The notes: a model not told the origin generated them from the sequence alone. A stretch of DNA of 34,981 bases from Sva-07 sp035527095 (GCA_035527095.1 DATLBC010000035.1:1-34981); one strand, 5' to 3'. Shown: positions 15,990-23,862, counted from the stretch's first letter. Made by a program: numbers and translations.

Positions 15990-17008
15990 GCACCGCCCAG
16001 GTCGCCGTGACGACGAAGAAGGACTGGACCAGCGACCAGGAGGTCCGCTGGTGCCCCGGCTGCGGCGACTACGGCATCCTGCTCGCCGTGCAGACCCTGA
16101 TGCCCGATCTCGGCATCGCTCCCGAGAACACCGTGTTCATCTCCGGCATCGGGTGTTCGAGCCGGTTCCCGTACTACATGAACACCTACGGCATGCACTC
16201 GATCCATGGGCGCGCACCGGCCATCGCCACCGGTGTGGCGGTCGCGCGGCCCGACCTCGACGTGTGGGTGATCACCGGCGACGGTGATGGTCTGTCGATC
16301 GGCGGCAACCACCTGATCCACGCGCTGCGCCGCAACGTCAACCTCAACATCCTGCTGTTCAACAACCGGATCTACGGACTCACCAAGGGCCAGTTCTCGC
16401 CGACGTCGCCGGTCGGCAAGGTCACCAAGTCGACCCCGATGGGCTCGATCGACCCGCCGTTCAATCCACTCGCGGTTGCGCTCGGAGCCGAGGCCAGCTT
16501 CGTGGCCCGCACGCACGACCTCGACCGTCAGCACATGATCGAGACGTTCCGCGCTGCTCACTCTCACCACGGCGCCTCGTTCGTCGAGATCTACCAGAAC
16601 TGCAACGTGTTCAACGACGGGCAGTTCGACGAGGTGACCAAGAAGCAGGCCCGTGACGAGATGATGATCAACCTCGTGCACGGTGAGCCCATCACGTTCG
16701 GCGCCGAGCAGCAGCGCGCTGTCGCGATGGGCGTCGACGGCCAACTCCGCCTCGTCGAACGCGCCGACGTCGCCGCCGACGACATCCTGATCCACGACGC
16801 CCACCGCCACGACCCGTCGCTCGCGTTCGCGCTCGCCCGGCTGAGTCACGATGACCACTCCCCCACGCCGTTCGGGGTGTTCCGCAACATCGAGCGCCCG
16901 GAGTACAGCCACGCCGTCGCCGATCAGGTCATGGCGGCCAGCGAACGCAAGGGTCCAGGAGACCTCGAGGCGCTCCTGCGGTCGAACGGCACCTGGACCG
17001 TCGACTGA
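15986..17008 (+). CDS. korB: 2-oxoacid:ferredoxin oxidoreductase, beta subunit
   Basis: The 340-residue protein binds thiamine diphosphate and an Fe-S cluster. Four candidate cluster Cys are in place: Cys23 and Cys26 (W-C-P-G-C-G-D), Cys57 (G-I-G-C-S-S) and Cys206 (Q-N-C-N-V-F). The TPP motif runs from G-D-G-D at 98-101 through G-G-N-H to N-N-R-I-Y-G-L-T-K-G-Q near 126-136. The start overlaps korA (ATGA, 15986-15989). The stop faces the ABC ATPase stop with a gap of only 3 bases. Confidence 0.95.
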   Translation: MSTAQVAVTTKKDWTSDQEVRWCPGCGDYGILLAVQTLMPDLGIAPENTVFISGIGCSSRFPYYMNTYGMHSIHGRAPAIATGVAVARPDLDVWVITGDGDGLSIGGNHLIHALRRNVNLNILLFNNRIYGLTKGQFSPTSPVGKVTKSTPMGSIDPPFNPLAVALGAEASFVARTHDLDRQHMIETFRAAHSHHGASFVEIYQNCNVFNDGQFDEVTKKQARDEMMINLVHGEPITFGAEQQRAVAMGVDGQLRLVERADVAADDILIHDAHRHDPSLAFALARLSHDDHSPTPFGVFRNIERPEYSHAVADQVMAASERKGPGDLEALLRSNGTWTVD

Positions 17009-17011
17009 CGC

Positions 17012-18106
17012 TCAGTCCGATCCACCCGCCTGCCACCCGATCGTTCGGTCGTCGGAGCGATCGAACACGACGTGGTGGTGGATCCGGAGCCTGACTTGGC
17101 TTCCGACGTCCGGGAACCGGCCCGTCGGCACCGCGACGACGGTTCGAACACCGGCGACCGAACACCGGATGCCGGCCGCTCCGAGCTGCGCAGTCGACTC
17201 GACGGTCGCAGGGATCGTTCCGTCGGCGACGATTTCAGCGTCCTCTGGCCGCACGCCCACCGTCACGGTCGTTCCGACGTGGCCGGCCAGGTCGGGAGAC
17301 CACGAGCGGATCCGGATCAGTTCGCCGCCCGCCGGGTCCTCTCGCACGAGCCAGAATCCCCGTTGCTCGGCCACCACGGTCATCTCGATCAGCGACATCG
17401 CTCCCGTGGCAACCGCCGCCGACAGACCGGAGGGCATACGCCGCACGACGTCGCGCTCACCGAACTGCACGAGGCGACCGGCCTCGAGCACCGCAACCAG
17501 ACCGGCGAGCGCTTCGACGTCGGCACTGTCGTTCGTCGCCATCAGCGTCGTGACGCCATAGCCCGACTGCAACATCGCGAATTCCGCCCGCATCCGGCGC
17601 CGGAGCTGATCATCGAGTGATGCAAACGGTTCGTCGAGCAACAACACCGCGGGAACCCGGACGAGCGCCCGTGCAATCTGGACCATCTGCTGCTCGCCCA
17701 CCGACAGCGTCGACGGTGCACGGTCCATCAACTCCTCGATGCGCAGCGCCCGCATCTCGGCGTCGACGCGCTGGCGGATCTCCTCGGACCCAACCCGTCG
17801 CACGTCGAGCGGGAACGACACGTTGCGTCGTGCGGAGAGGTGACCGATCAGCGCTGGGGACTGGAAGACCATGCCCACATCACGGTCTCCCGGCGTTGCC
17901 CGGGTGACATCGCGGCCGTCGAAGCGGACCCGGCCGCGGTCGATTCGGTCGAGTCCGGCAATCGCGCGGAGCAACGACGTCTTCCCGCTGCCCGAGCCTC
18001 CGACGACGGCAACAAGCGCGCCGTCGTCGATCGTCATCGACACATCGCCCAGCCGGGCAGAGCGGTCGACACGGACGGTGACTTGCTCGAGATCGATGGC
18101 GGCCAT
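17012..18106 (-). CDS. ABC transporter ATP-binding protein with TOBE-like tail and altered H-loop
   Basis: The 364-residue protein has the nucleotide-binding domain of sugar/iron/molybdate-type importers followed by a C-terminal TOBE-like region (about 255-360, containing V-G-V-R-P-E-D). Walker A is GGSGSGKT at 36-43, the Q-loop Gln is at 82, the signature is L-S-V-G-E-Q-Q at 134-140 (family L-S-G-G-Q) and Walker B is LLLDEP at 155-160. The H-loop reads A-T-N-D, with Asn192 where the switch His normally stands. No permease or binding-protein gene is nearby. The ATG shares one base with the upstream stop (TGATG, 18108-18104), so it is coupled to the DUF429-like gene. Confidence 0.88.
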   Translation of the reverse strand: MAAIDLEQVTVRVDRSARLGDVSMTIDDGALVAVVGGSGSGKTSLLRAIAGLDRIDRGRVRFDGRDVTRATPGDRDVGMVFQSPALIGHLSARRNVSFPLDVRRVGSEEIRQRVDAEMRALRIEELMDRAPSTLSVGEQQMVQIARALVRVPAVLLLDEPFASLDDQLRRRMRAEFAMLQSGYGVTTLMATNDSADVEALAGLVAVLEAGRLVQFGERDVVRRMPSGLSAAVATGAMSLIEMTVVAEQRGFWLVREDPAGGELIRIRSWSPDLAGHVGTTVTVGVRPEDAEIVADGTIPATVESTAQLGAAGIRCSVAGVRTVVAVPTGRFPDVGSQVRLRIHHHVVFDRSDDRTIGWQAGGSD

Positions 18107-18969
18107 CAGAGCACCACGCCCAACACCCAACCCTCCTCGGCGACAACGGCCGCGGCCACCTCCGGGGCCAGCCGCGGCGAGAACCACTCACCGAGCTCGC
18201 CCGAGGCATCCGCCTCGGCCAGCCACCGGGCCGTCGCTCGAACCTGGGATGCGTCGCGAATCAACGCATCGACCCCAGCGGATGGAAGCATCGAGGGCCA
18301 CACCTCGGCCACCGTCGCGGTCCCTTCGCCGAGCGTCGGCATCGTCACACCTGTCGTGAACGGCCAGATCTGAAGTCGCTCGCCGACGCGTTGATGCAGG
18401 CCATGCAACCGGGCAATGCCGAGCAAGCTCTGGCTGCCGACCGCTCCAGCACCAAAGAGCTGCCATGACGAGAAGGGACGAAGCCCCTGCGAGCGAAGGG
18501 TCGCCTCGACCGCTCGGAACTCGGGGATCGCCGCTGTGTCGCCTGGTTTCGTGCTCGTCAGGTGATCGGATCGGGCGGACGCCGGGCAACCCCAGAACGG
18601 TGCCGCCGCCCCCGTGAACCGCTCGTTGAGCTCCGCGGCGACGGCGAATCGATTGTTGGCATTGCGGTCGTCATCGACGATGCGGTCGGCGAGCAGCTGC
18701 CACATCGCGGCCCACTCGTCGCCGACCAGTCCGAGACCAGCGGCGGTGCCAACCGGGTATCCGAGCGAGAAGTCGACGCCGATGAGCGTCGTGGCGGTCG
18801 GGTCGGATTCGACGAGGCCGACCAGAAATCCCATCGCTGCCGCTCTGGTCGGGAGGTTCGTGATCGCCGCGTCGCCGCGATCGTCATGCACGGCGATCCA
18901 GATCGAGTCGCGACCGAGCTTCGGGGTCGAGTTCGCGCTCCAATCCACCACGACGACACGGTCGAACAC
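18106..18969 (-). CDS. DUF429-like conserved protein of unknown function
   Basis: The 287-residue protein begins V-V-V-V-D-W-S-A-N-S-x-P-K-x-G-x-D-S-I-W, a pattern I associate with a widespread unknown family of RNase H-like fold. Acidic residues in the first strand (D-W-S-A) and in G-V-D-F-S-L-G-Y-P near residue 65 could form a metal site. It has no membrane segment. The start is GTG at 18969. It is coupled to the orphan ABC ATPase by a 1-base stop/start overlap. The family assignment is from memory of motifs; a function is not claimed. Confidence 0.7.
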   Translation of the reverse strand: MFDRVVVVDWSANSTPKLGRDSIWIAVHDDRGDAAITNLPTRAAAMGFLVGLVESDPTATTLIGVDFSLGYPVGTAAGLGLVGDEWAAMWQLLADRIVDDDRNANNRFAVAAELNERFTGAAAPFWGCPASARSDHLTSTKPGDTAAIPEFRAVEATLRSQGLRPFSSWQLFGAGAVGSQSLLGIARLHGLHQRVGERLQIWPFTTGVTMPTLGEGTATVAEVWPSMLPSAGVDALIRDASQVRATARWLAEADASGELGEWFSPRLAPEVAAAVVAEEGWVLGVVL

Positions 18970-18986
18970 GGCGGTCCGTTCCGTTC

Positions 18987-19643
18987 CTAGGCGAGAACGT
19001 CAGCCACGGCTACGAAGTGCAGGGCGGCGGCCACCACGGTCAAGAGGTGCCACACTTCGTGATATCCGAAGGTGGACGGCCACGGGTTCGGCCGACGCGT
19101 GATCAGCACCGGGAACCCGATGGTGTAGGCGACGCCGCCGGCGATGATCAGCGCGAGTTGAGTGCCCGTCAGGCTGGTCACCAGTACCGGTGTCGCGACA
19201 AGCGCAACCCAACCCATCACGATGTACAAGGAGTACGAGACGTACCTGGCCCCGTGGAAGAAGGCCAGCTTCAACAACATCCCGACCGCGGCGAGACTGC
19301 CGACGATCGCGAGCATCGGGATGCCCCACGCCGGCGGCAACGCCACCAGGCACAACGGCACGTACGTACCGGCGATGAGCAGATAGATCATCGAGTGGTC
19401 GAGCCGTTGCATGATCGAGCGTGCCCGTTCGGATTGCGCCAGCCGGTGGTACGCAGCCGAGGTTCCGAAGAGCAGCAACAACGTCACCGAATAGATCGCG
19501 GCACCGACCGTGGCGGCAGCTCCCTGCGCAATGGCGATCAGCGCAATACCGGCGGGAATCGACGCGAAGAACGCCCACGAGTGCATCCTGCCGCGCCACT
19601 CCGGCCTTGCCATCGCAAGATACGGAGTGGGTACGGCGCTCAT
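18987..19643 (-). CDS. hemolysin III / PAQR family membrane protein
   Basis: The 218-residue protein has about seven membrane segments and the family's conserved motifs: S-A-A-Y-H-R-L after helix 2, D-H-S-M-I-Y-L-L-I-A-G-T-Y near residue 82 and P-S-T-F-G-Y-H-E-V-W-H near the end. The Ser, Asp and His residues are those that form the metal site in PAQR receptors and suggest lipid hydrolase chemistry. The name hemolysin III is historical. The ATG at 19643 is favoured by a -10 element 7 bases upstream. Confidence 0.92.
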   Translation of the reverse strand: MSAVPTPYLAMARPEWRGRMHSWAFFASIPAGIALIAIAQGAAATVGAAIYSVTLLLLFGTSAAYHRLAQSERARSIMQRLDHSMIYLLIAGTYVPLCLVALPPAWGIPMLAIVGSLAAVGMLLKLAFFHGARYVSYSLYIVMGWVALVATPVLVTSLTGTQLALIIAGGVAYTIGFPVLITRRPNPWPSTFGYHEVWHLLTVVAAALHFVAVADVLA

Positions 19644-19650
19644 TGCCTTC

Positions 19651-19656
19651 ACCGTA
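19651..19656 (-). promoter_or_regulatory. -10 element of a leaderless promoter for the hemolysin III-family gene
   Basis: On the minus strand TACGGT is followed by 7 bases (GAAGGCA) and the ATG at 19643. It selects this start over the longer frame beginning at 19700. Confidence 0.55.
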
Positions 19657-19702
19657 CCGCCATCGCGGCTGCCAACTTCCGCGGAGCCGGGAGGAACCAC
19701 GG

Positions 19703-22582
19703 TCAGGTCTGACGTTGCATCAAGGCGATGACCGCGTCTCCGTACCGCTCGAGCTTGGCCGGGCCGACGCCGGAGATCCTCCCGAGGTCACGCAGGGTGG
19801 TCGGTGCCTGGCGGGCAATCGCCACGAGCGTCTTGTTGTCGAACACGACGTACGCGGGCTTGCCGTCGCGCAACTCGTTGCGGAGGTCTCGGAGGGCGGA
19901 GAAGCGTTGCTGGCCGGCTGCGTCGAGGTCGGCAGCCGGGTCGCCCGAACCCGAACGGGACGTGCTGGGCGCACGAGCTGCCACCGGCTCGGGCCGATGT
20001 GACGACACGACACGGGCCGGCGACGGTTCGGTCGTGAGCTCGGCCACGAACGGGCTCGGATGTGCTCCGGTGACGACGGTGGCGTGACGACTGGCACGGG
20101 TGATCGCGACATGAAAGAGCCGGCGCTCCTCCTCGACGTCGTCGGCGAGGCGGTGTGGGTACTGCTCGGCGTCGGCGAGATGCACGACGACGAACGGCCA
20201 CTCCTGGCCCTTCACCCGGTGCACTGTCGACAGCAACACGCCGCCCGGGGCTCGCTTGACCGCGAGTTGGCTGCGCATCCACCGTTCGAACGTCGCCGGA
20301 TCGTCGTGCAGCGCCGCCAGGTGCGTGACCGCAGTCAGGTCGTCGCCCTGGGCCGAGCGATTCATGCCGCGTCGGTTCGCATCGAGCGACGCAACCGAAC
20401 CCGCCAAGCCGATGTCGTCGATCAGCGCCAGGACGACGTCGGACGTCGTCGCACCCGAGGTGACCAGCTTCTGCATCTGCTGCACATCAGCGGCGAAGTC
20501 GACGACGCGCTCGGCGTCACGATCGTTGGTGAGGCGAGCGGCGAGCTTGTTGAGGTCGACGACCGACGACTGCTCGCTGACCCAGTCGGTGATCCGCGGG
20601 TGAAACGACCGCGACGGACGCCGCAGCGCTTCTCGGATGTCGGCGGGGGCGAACGAGCCACCGCGACCAGCCGTTGCCAGCCGGAGCCACGCGAGCACGG
20701 TCCGCACGGCCGTGCGGTCGGCGAACTCGAGTCCCACACCGCCCGCAATCGGGACACCGGCCACGACGAGCGCCACCTGAACGGGCGCCAGAAGGGCGTT
20801 CACGCGCGCGAGGACGGCGACGTCGGAACTCGTGGCACCGTTCGACAGGGCCGCTTCGACCGCACGCACCGAGGCGGCCACTGCGTCGACGTTCGTGTCG
20901 ACCGACCACCCGCCCGGGTCGTCGGACGCGGAACGGATCGTCTTCGCGACTCGACGCTGGTTGTGGCGCAGGAGCCGATCGACGACCTCGACCACACCAG
21001 CCGGGCATCGATAGTTCACTTCGAGCGGGTGCTCCCCCGAGCCGGGGAACAGGTCGCCGAAGTCGATCAGCCAGGCCGGATCGGCGCCGTTGTAGCCGTA
21101 GATCGTCTGGTCGTCGTCGCCCACGCCGAACACCGCGCCACCCGGTGCTGCCAGCAGCCGAATCAGCAGCAGGTGCGCCGGGGTGAGGTCCTGGAACTCG
21201 TCGACGAGCATCACGCGACTCGCCTGCTGCGCCGCACGACGAGCGGTCGGGTCGCGCAGCAACACCAACAGCGCCCGATAGATCTGATCGTCGAAGTCGA
21301 CCACCCCACGTCGTTCGAGCATCTTGCGGTACGCCGGCCAGGTGGCCGCGAGCCCGTCGACGTCGCCGTCGTAGCGACTCTCGGCCTCGTCCGGGTCGAC
21401 GAGCCCGAGGCGGATGACCGTGAGCGCTTCGATCCACGGGCCGATCGGGTCGCTGTTGCGACGCCGCGGAAAGTCGACGAGGTCGCCGATGATGCGCCGC
21501 ACATCGGGTTCGTCGATCGTGCGCCACGACTGCGGCTGCGGGGCGAATGGCGGCGTGCCGTTGGCGATCGCCAGGGCAATCGCATTGAGCGTGCGGACCT
21601 GGAGGCCGGGAAGGTCACGGGTGCGCTCGACCATCTCCTCCTGAGCACGCTTGTTGAACGCCACGAGGCTGACCGCACTCGGCGGAAGGTTCCACGTGGT
21701 GAGGAGATGTCGGGCCCGTTCGGTGAGCACTCGGGTCTTGCCCGACCCCGCCGGGGCGATGATTCGCGCTCCACCGCCCGTGTGCGTGACGGCGGCGAGC
21801 TGGTCAGGGGCCAGGTCGGCGGACGAAACGTTCGTTGACGGAACCGCCATCGAACGGTGCTCGACGGCGACCGCATGGATGACCACCACGTCATCGATCG
21901 GGTCGACATGGCGGACCGGGCCACCGTCGAGCCACGCCGTGGTGCCGTTGGGCAGCCTGATGTCGCCCGCTGCGTCGGCTTCGACCGCGACCGCTCCGAC
22001 AGCGAACGCAAGGTCGAGGCCGAGCCACACGGGGCGCTCGGGGTCGCGGGCATCGACGGTGTTCGCCCACACGAGGTGATGAAGCTCCTCGAGTTCGAAC
22101 TGGAACGTCGGCCCGAGTTCGTACGGCGCTGCCTCGGTCATCAGCATCGGCTCGCGCTCGAACGCGGCGGCGAGTTCGATCACCAAGCGGGTCGCCGAGT
22201 GATGGGCCAGCCGCAATCGACCGAGGGCATGCCCGGGAGCGAGCAGCGCGGTCTCGTCGATCACGAGGCGATCGCACCCGGTCCATGGCGCCGGGATGCT
22301 TCCACCCGGCTCGATCAGTACGTGACGCCCGAGCTGGTCCGGTCCGGCACCGGCCACGGCAACACCCCGCTCGACCGGTGCGGAGACCTGGCGCGCAGCG
22401 CGGCGAGGGGCGGGCGCACGCTCGGTGCTGGCCGGCGGATCGGAGTCGAACAGCGAGTCGGACGGATCGGGAACGGGGGTGTCGGCCAACGCGATCTCCT
22501 GGCGGCCGCCGTCGTTCCAGCACTGGCGCACCTGGGCCGGGGTGTCATGCTCCCCGCTGCAGTACGCACACGCAATCGCCAT
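19703..22582 (-). CDS. UvrD/Rep-family DNA helicase with N-terminal zinc finger, unknown domain and HRDC
   Basis: The 959-residue superfamily 1A helicase starts with a probable zinc finger (Cys5, Cys8, His12, Cys21). A Pro/Ala-rich linker and a domain of about 170 residues (80-250) that I do not recognise follow. The motor core has Walker A A-P-A-G-S-G-K-T at 276-283, motif II V-D-E-F-Q-D around 461-465, motif III G-D-D-D-Q-T-I-Y-G near 488-496, motif IV V-N-Y-R-C-P, and motifs V/VI V-H-R-V-K-G-Q-E-W and V-A-I-T-R-A. The last 75 residues form an HRDC domain ending in helix-hairpin-helix-like ISGVGPAKLERYG. The motor plus HRDC resembles mycobacterial UvrD2, which unwinds DNA in replication and repair, but UvrD2 is about 700 residues and lacks the long N-terminal part. 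Confidence 0.9.
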   Translation of the reverse strand: MAIACAYCSGEHDTPAQVRQCWNDGGRQEIALADTPVPDPSDSLFDSDPPASTERAPAPRRAARQVSAPVERGVAVAGAGPDQLGRHVLIEPGGSIPAPWTGCDRLVIDETALLAPGHALGRLRLAHHSATRLVIELAAAFEREPMLMTEAAPYELGPTFQFELEELHHLVWANTVDARDPERPVWLGLDLAFAVGAVAVEADAAGDIRLPNGTTAWLDGGPVRHVDPIDDVVVIHAVAVEHRSMAVPSTNVSSADLAPDQLAAVTHTGGGARIIAPAGSGKTRVLTERARHLLTTWNLPPSAVSLVAFNKRAQEEMVERTRDLPGLQVRTLNAIALAIANGTPPFAPQPQSWRTIDEPDVRRIIGDLVDFPRRRNSDPIGPWIEALTVIRLGLVDPDEAESRYDGDVDGLAATWPAYRKMLERRGVVDFDDQIYRALLVLLRDPTARRAAQQASRVMLVDEFQDLTPAHLLLIRLLAAPGGAVFGVGDDDQTIYGYNGADPAWLIDFGDLFPGSGEHPLEVNYRCPAGVVEVVDRLLRHNQRRVAKTIRSASDDPGGWSVDTNVDAVAASVRAVEAALSNGATSSDVAVLARVNALLAPVQVALVVAGVPIAGGVGLEFADRTAVRTVLAWLRLATAGRGGSFAPADIREALRRPSRSFHPRITDWVSEQSSVVDLNKLAARLTNDRDAERVVDFAADVQQMQKLVTSGATTSDVVLALIDDIGLAGSVASLDANRRGMNRSAQGDDLTAVTHLAALHDDPATFERWMRSQLAVKRAPGGVLLSTVHRVKGQEWPFVVVHLADAEQYPHRLADDVEEERRLFHVAITRASRHATVVTGAHPSPFVAELTTEPSPARVVSSHRPEPVAARAPSTSRSGSGDPAADLDAAGQQRFSALRDLRNELRDGKPAYVVFDNKTLVAIARQAPTTLRDLGRISGVGPAKLERYGDAVIALMQRQT

Positions 22583-22588
22583 GGGGCG

Positions 22589-22594
22589 ACCTTA
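22589..22594 (-). promoter_or_regulatory. -10 element of a leaderless promoter for the helicase gene
   Basis: On the minus strand TAAGGT is followed by exactly 6 bases (CGCCCC) and the ATG at 22582. No Shine-Dalgarno sequence is present. Confidence 0.6.
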
Positions 22595-22638
22595 TCGAAG
22601 CGCTCCGCGCATCGCACACATGTTCGATCGGGTCGGCG

Positions 22639-22896
22639 TCACCAGGCGATTTCGGGGAGGCCGTAGGTGACGCACAGCCCCGCTCCGTTCACCACCACGA
22701 GCGACACGATGATGGCCGCCACAATGATCCGACGTGTCCGCGTCCGGCGTACCGGGCCGCTGATCGGCATGTACCACGCGGGCAGCAGGCCGGCGTCGGG
22801 CGCACCGCCGAACGGTTCGGCATCGGCAGCGAACGGCGCGTCGGGATCGGCTGCGAGCGCCTCGGCCTCGAGTTCGTCGTCGGTGATCTCGACCAC
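22639..22896 (-). CDS. small single-span membrane protein, conserved in this group
   Basis: The 85-residue protein has an acidic N-terminal half (about residues 1-40, rich in D, E and A), a basic stretch R-R-T-R-T-R-R and one membrane helix (about 57-76), ending Y-G-L-P-E-I-A-W. The pattern A-D-P-D-A-P-F ... L-L-P-A-W-Y-M-P looks familiar from hypothetical proteins of related Actinobacteria. No function is known to me. The GTG start at 22896 is supported by a -10 element 6 bases upstream. The helicase gene follows 56 bases downstream. Confidence 0.75.
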   Translation of the reverse strand: MVEITDDELEAEALAADPDAPFAADAEPFGGAPDAGLLPAWYMPISGPVRRTRTRRIIVAAIIVSLVVVNGAGLCVTYGLPEIAW

Positions 22897-22902
22897 CCGT
22901 GC

Positions 22903-22908
22903 AACCTA
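22903..22908 (-). promoter_or_regulatory. -10 element of a leaderless promoter for the small membrane protein gene
   Basis: On the minus strand TAGGTT is followed by 6 bases (GCACGG) and the GTG at 22896. The region where a -35 would lie runs into repeat copy R3 (22928-22969). Confidence 0.58.
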
Positions 22909-22927
22909 CCGGCACACCACACCTCCA

Positions 22928-22969
22928 GCGATGAGCGAAGTGTCCGCATGCGGTCGGTTCGCTCACCAC
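22928..22969 (+). repeat. 42-bp imperfect palindromic repeat, copy R3
   Basis: The left arm is GCGATGAGC(GAA), the centre is a perfect palindrome CCGCATGCGG and the right arm is decayed (GCTCACCAC). It is 61 bases from R4. It lies about 20 bases upstream of the -10 of the small membrane protein gene. Confidence 0.85.
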
Positions 22970-22988
22970 AACCGGCGCCGCACCTCCA

Positions 22989-23030
22989 GCGATGAGCGAA
23001 GTGTCCGCATACGGTCGGTTCGCTCATCGC
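22989..23030 (+). repeat. 42-bp imperfect palindromic repeat, copy R4
   Basis: This is the best-preserved copy: 12-base perfect arms GCGATGAGCGAA and TTCGCTCATCGC surround a centre with CCGCATACGG. It starts 61 bases after R3 and ends 25 bases before the end of the enoyl-CoA hydratase gene. Confidence 0.88.
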
Positions 23031-23055
23031 ACGGAACGGCGGAGCGAGTACGACG

Positions 23056-23850
23056 TCAGCGGCCCGTGAATGCGGCGGGGCGGCGCTCGAGGAACGACGC
23101 GACACCTTCTCGATGGTCATCGCTCTTGAAGCACGCTGCGAGCGCCATCGTGTGCCGTTCCATGTGTTCGCCGACCGGGGCCGTCAGCCCCTCGTGAACG
23201 AGCGACTTGATCAGGCCGAGGCTGTGGGGCGAGCCGGCGGCGATCGCGTTCGCCAGCGTCATCGCCGCAGGAAGCAGGTCCTCGCTGGAAAGCACGTCGA
23301 CGACGTAGCCGAGGCGGAGCGCCTCGTCGGCCCCGATCATCTCGCCGGTGTACAGCAGCTTCAACGCCGGCTGGAGGCCGATGATGCGTGGAAGCAGCCA
23401 CGTCCCGGCGCCGGTGTCGGGCACCAGACCACGGTGGACGAAGTTCCAGGCGAATCGAGCCTGATCGCTCGCCAGCCGGATGTCGCACTGCGACGAGAAC
23501 TCGGCTCCCATCCCCACGGCCGGGCCGTCGATGGCACCGATGGTCGGTTTGCGGGCCTGTGCGATCGGCCACCACTTGCGCTGGTCGTCGGCAGCACCCC
23601 GAAGACCACGAGTCTCCCCGGGCACGGTTGCCAGGTCGGCGAGGTCGGTTCCCGCGCAGAATGCCCCAGCCACCCCCGTGACGACGAGCACCACCGTGTC
23701 GGGATCATCGTCCGCCCGCCCGACGGCGTCGATGAAGCCGCTGAGCATGGCGTAGGTCATCGCGTTGCGCTTCTCGGGGCGGTCGATCGTGATCACGCCG
23801 ACCTTGCCCTCGACGTGGTATCGAATCAATTCGCGTTCGGCATCGGCCAT
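23056..23850 (-). CDS. enoyl-CoA hydratase/isomerase family protein
   Basis: The 264-residue crotonase-fold protein shows oxyanion-hole segments F-C-A-G-T-D-L near residue 65 and A-I-D-G-P-A-V-G-M-G-A-E near 106, followed by C-D-I-R-L-A-S and H-R-G-L-V-P-D-T-G-A-G-T-W-L-L-P-R. The last segment has Asp where classical hydratases have a catalytic Glu. This variant is common among isomerase-type and uncharacterised EchA proteins, so the exact reaction is uncertain. The ATG at 23850 is supported by a -10 element 6 bases upstream. The gene stands alone. Confidence 0.9.
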   Translation of the reverse strand: MADAERELIRYHVEGKVGVITIDRPEKRNAMTYAMLSGFIDAVGRADDDPDTVVLVVTGVAGAFCAGTDLADLATVPGETRGLRGAADDQRKWWPIAQARKPTIGAIDGPAVGMGAEFSSQCDIRLASDQARFAWNFVHRGLVPDTGAGTWLLPRIIGLQPALKLLYTGEMIGADEALRLGYVVDVLSSEDLLPAAMTLANAIAAGSPHSLGLIKSLVHEGLTAPVGEHMERHTMALAACFKSDDHREGVASFLERRPAAFTGR

Positions 23851-23856
23851 GGATCG

Positions 23857-23862
23857 ACGGTA
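23857..23862 (-). promoter_or_regulatory. -10 element of a leaderless promoter for the enoyl-CoA hydratase gene
   Basis: On the minus strand TACCGT is followed by 6 bases (CGATCC) and the ATG at 23850. There is no Shine-Dalgarno sequence. It excludes the longer start at 24015. Confidence 0.6.

Noticed and set aside
15566..16912. 448-codon open frame on the minus strand opposite korA and korB
   Set aside because: It is a shadow of the korAB coding frames, which have all their catalytic motifs.
20060..21838. 592-codon open frame on the plus strand opposite the helicase gene
   Set aside because: High-GC genes give long open antisense frames. The product is Arg/Asp/Glu-rich without any recognisable motif, while the opposite strand encodes a complete helicase.
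22689..23120. small frames over the R3/R4 repeats with recurring peptides such as SEPTVCGHFAHRWRCG
   Set aside because: The peptide similarity comes from the DNA repeat being read in frame. The frames are not conserved outside the repeats.
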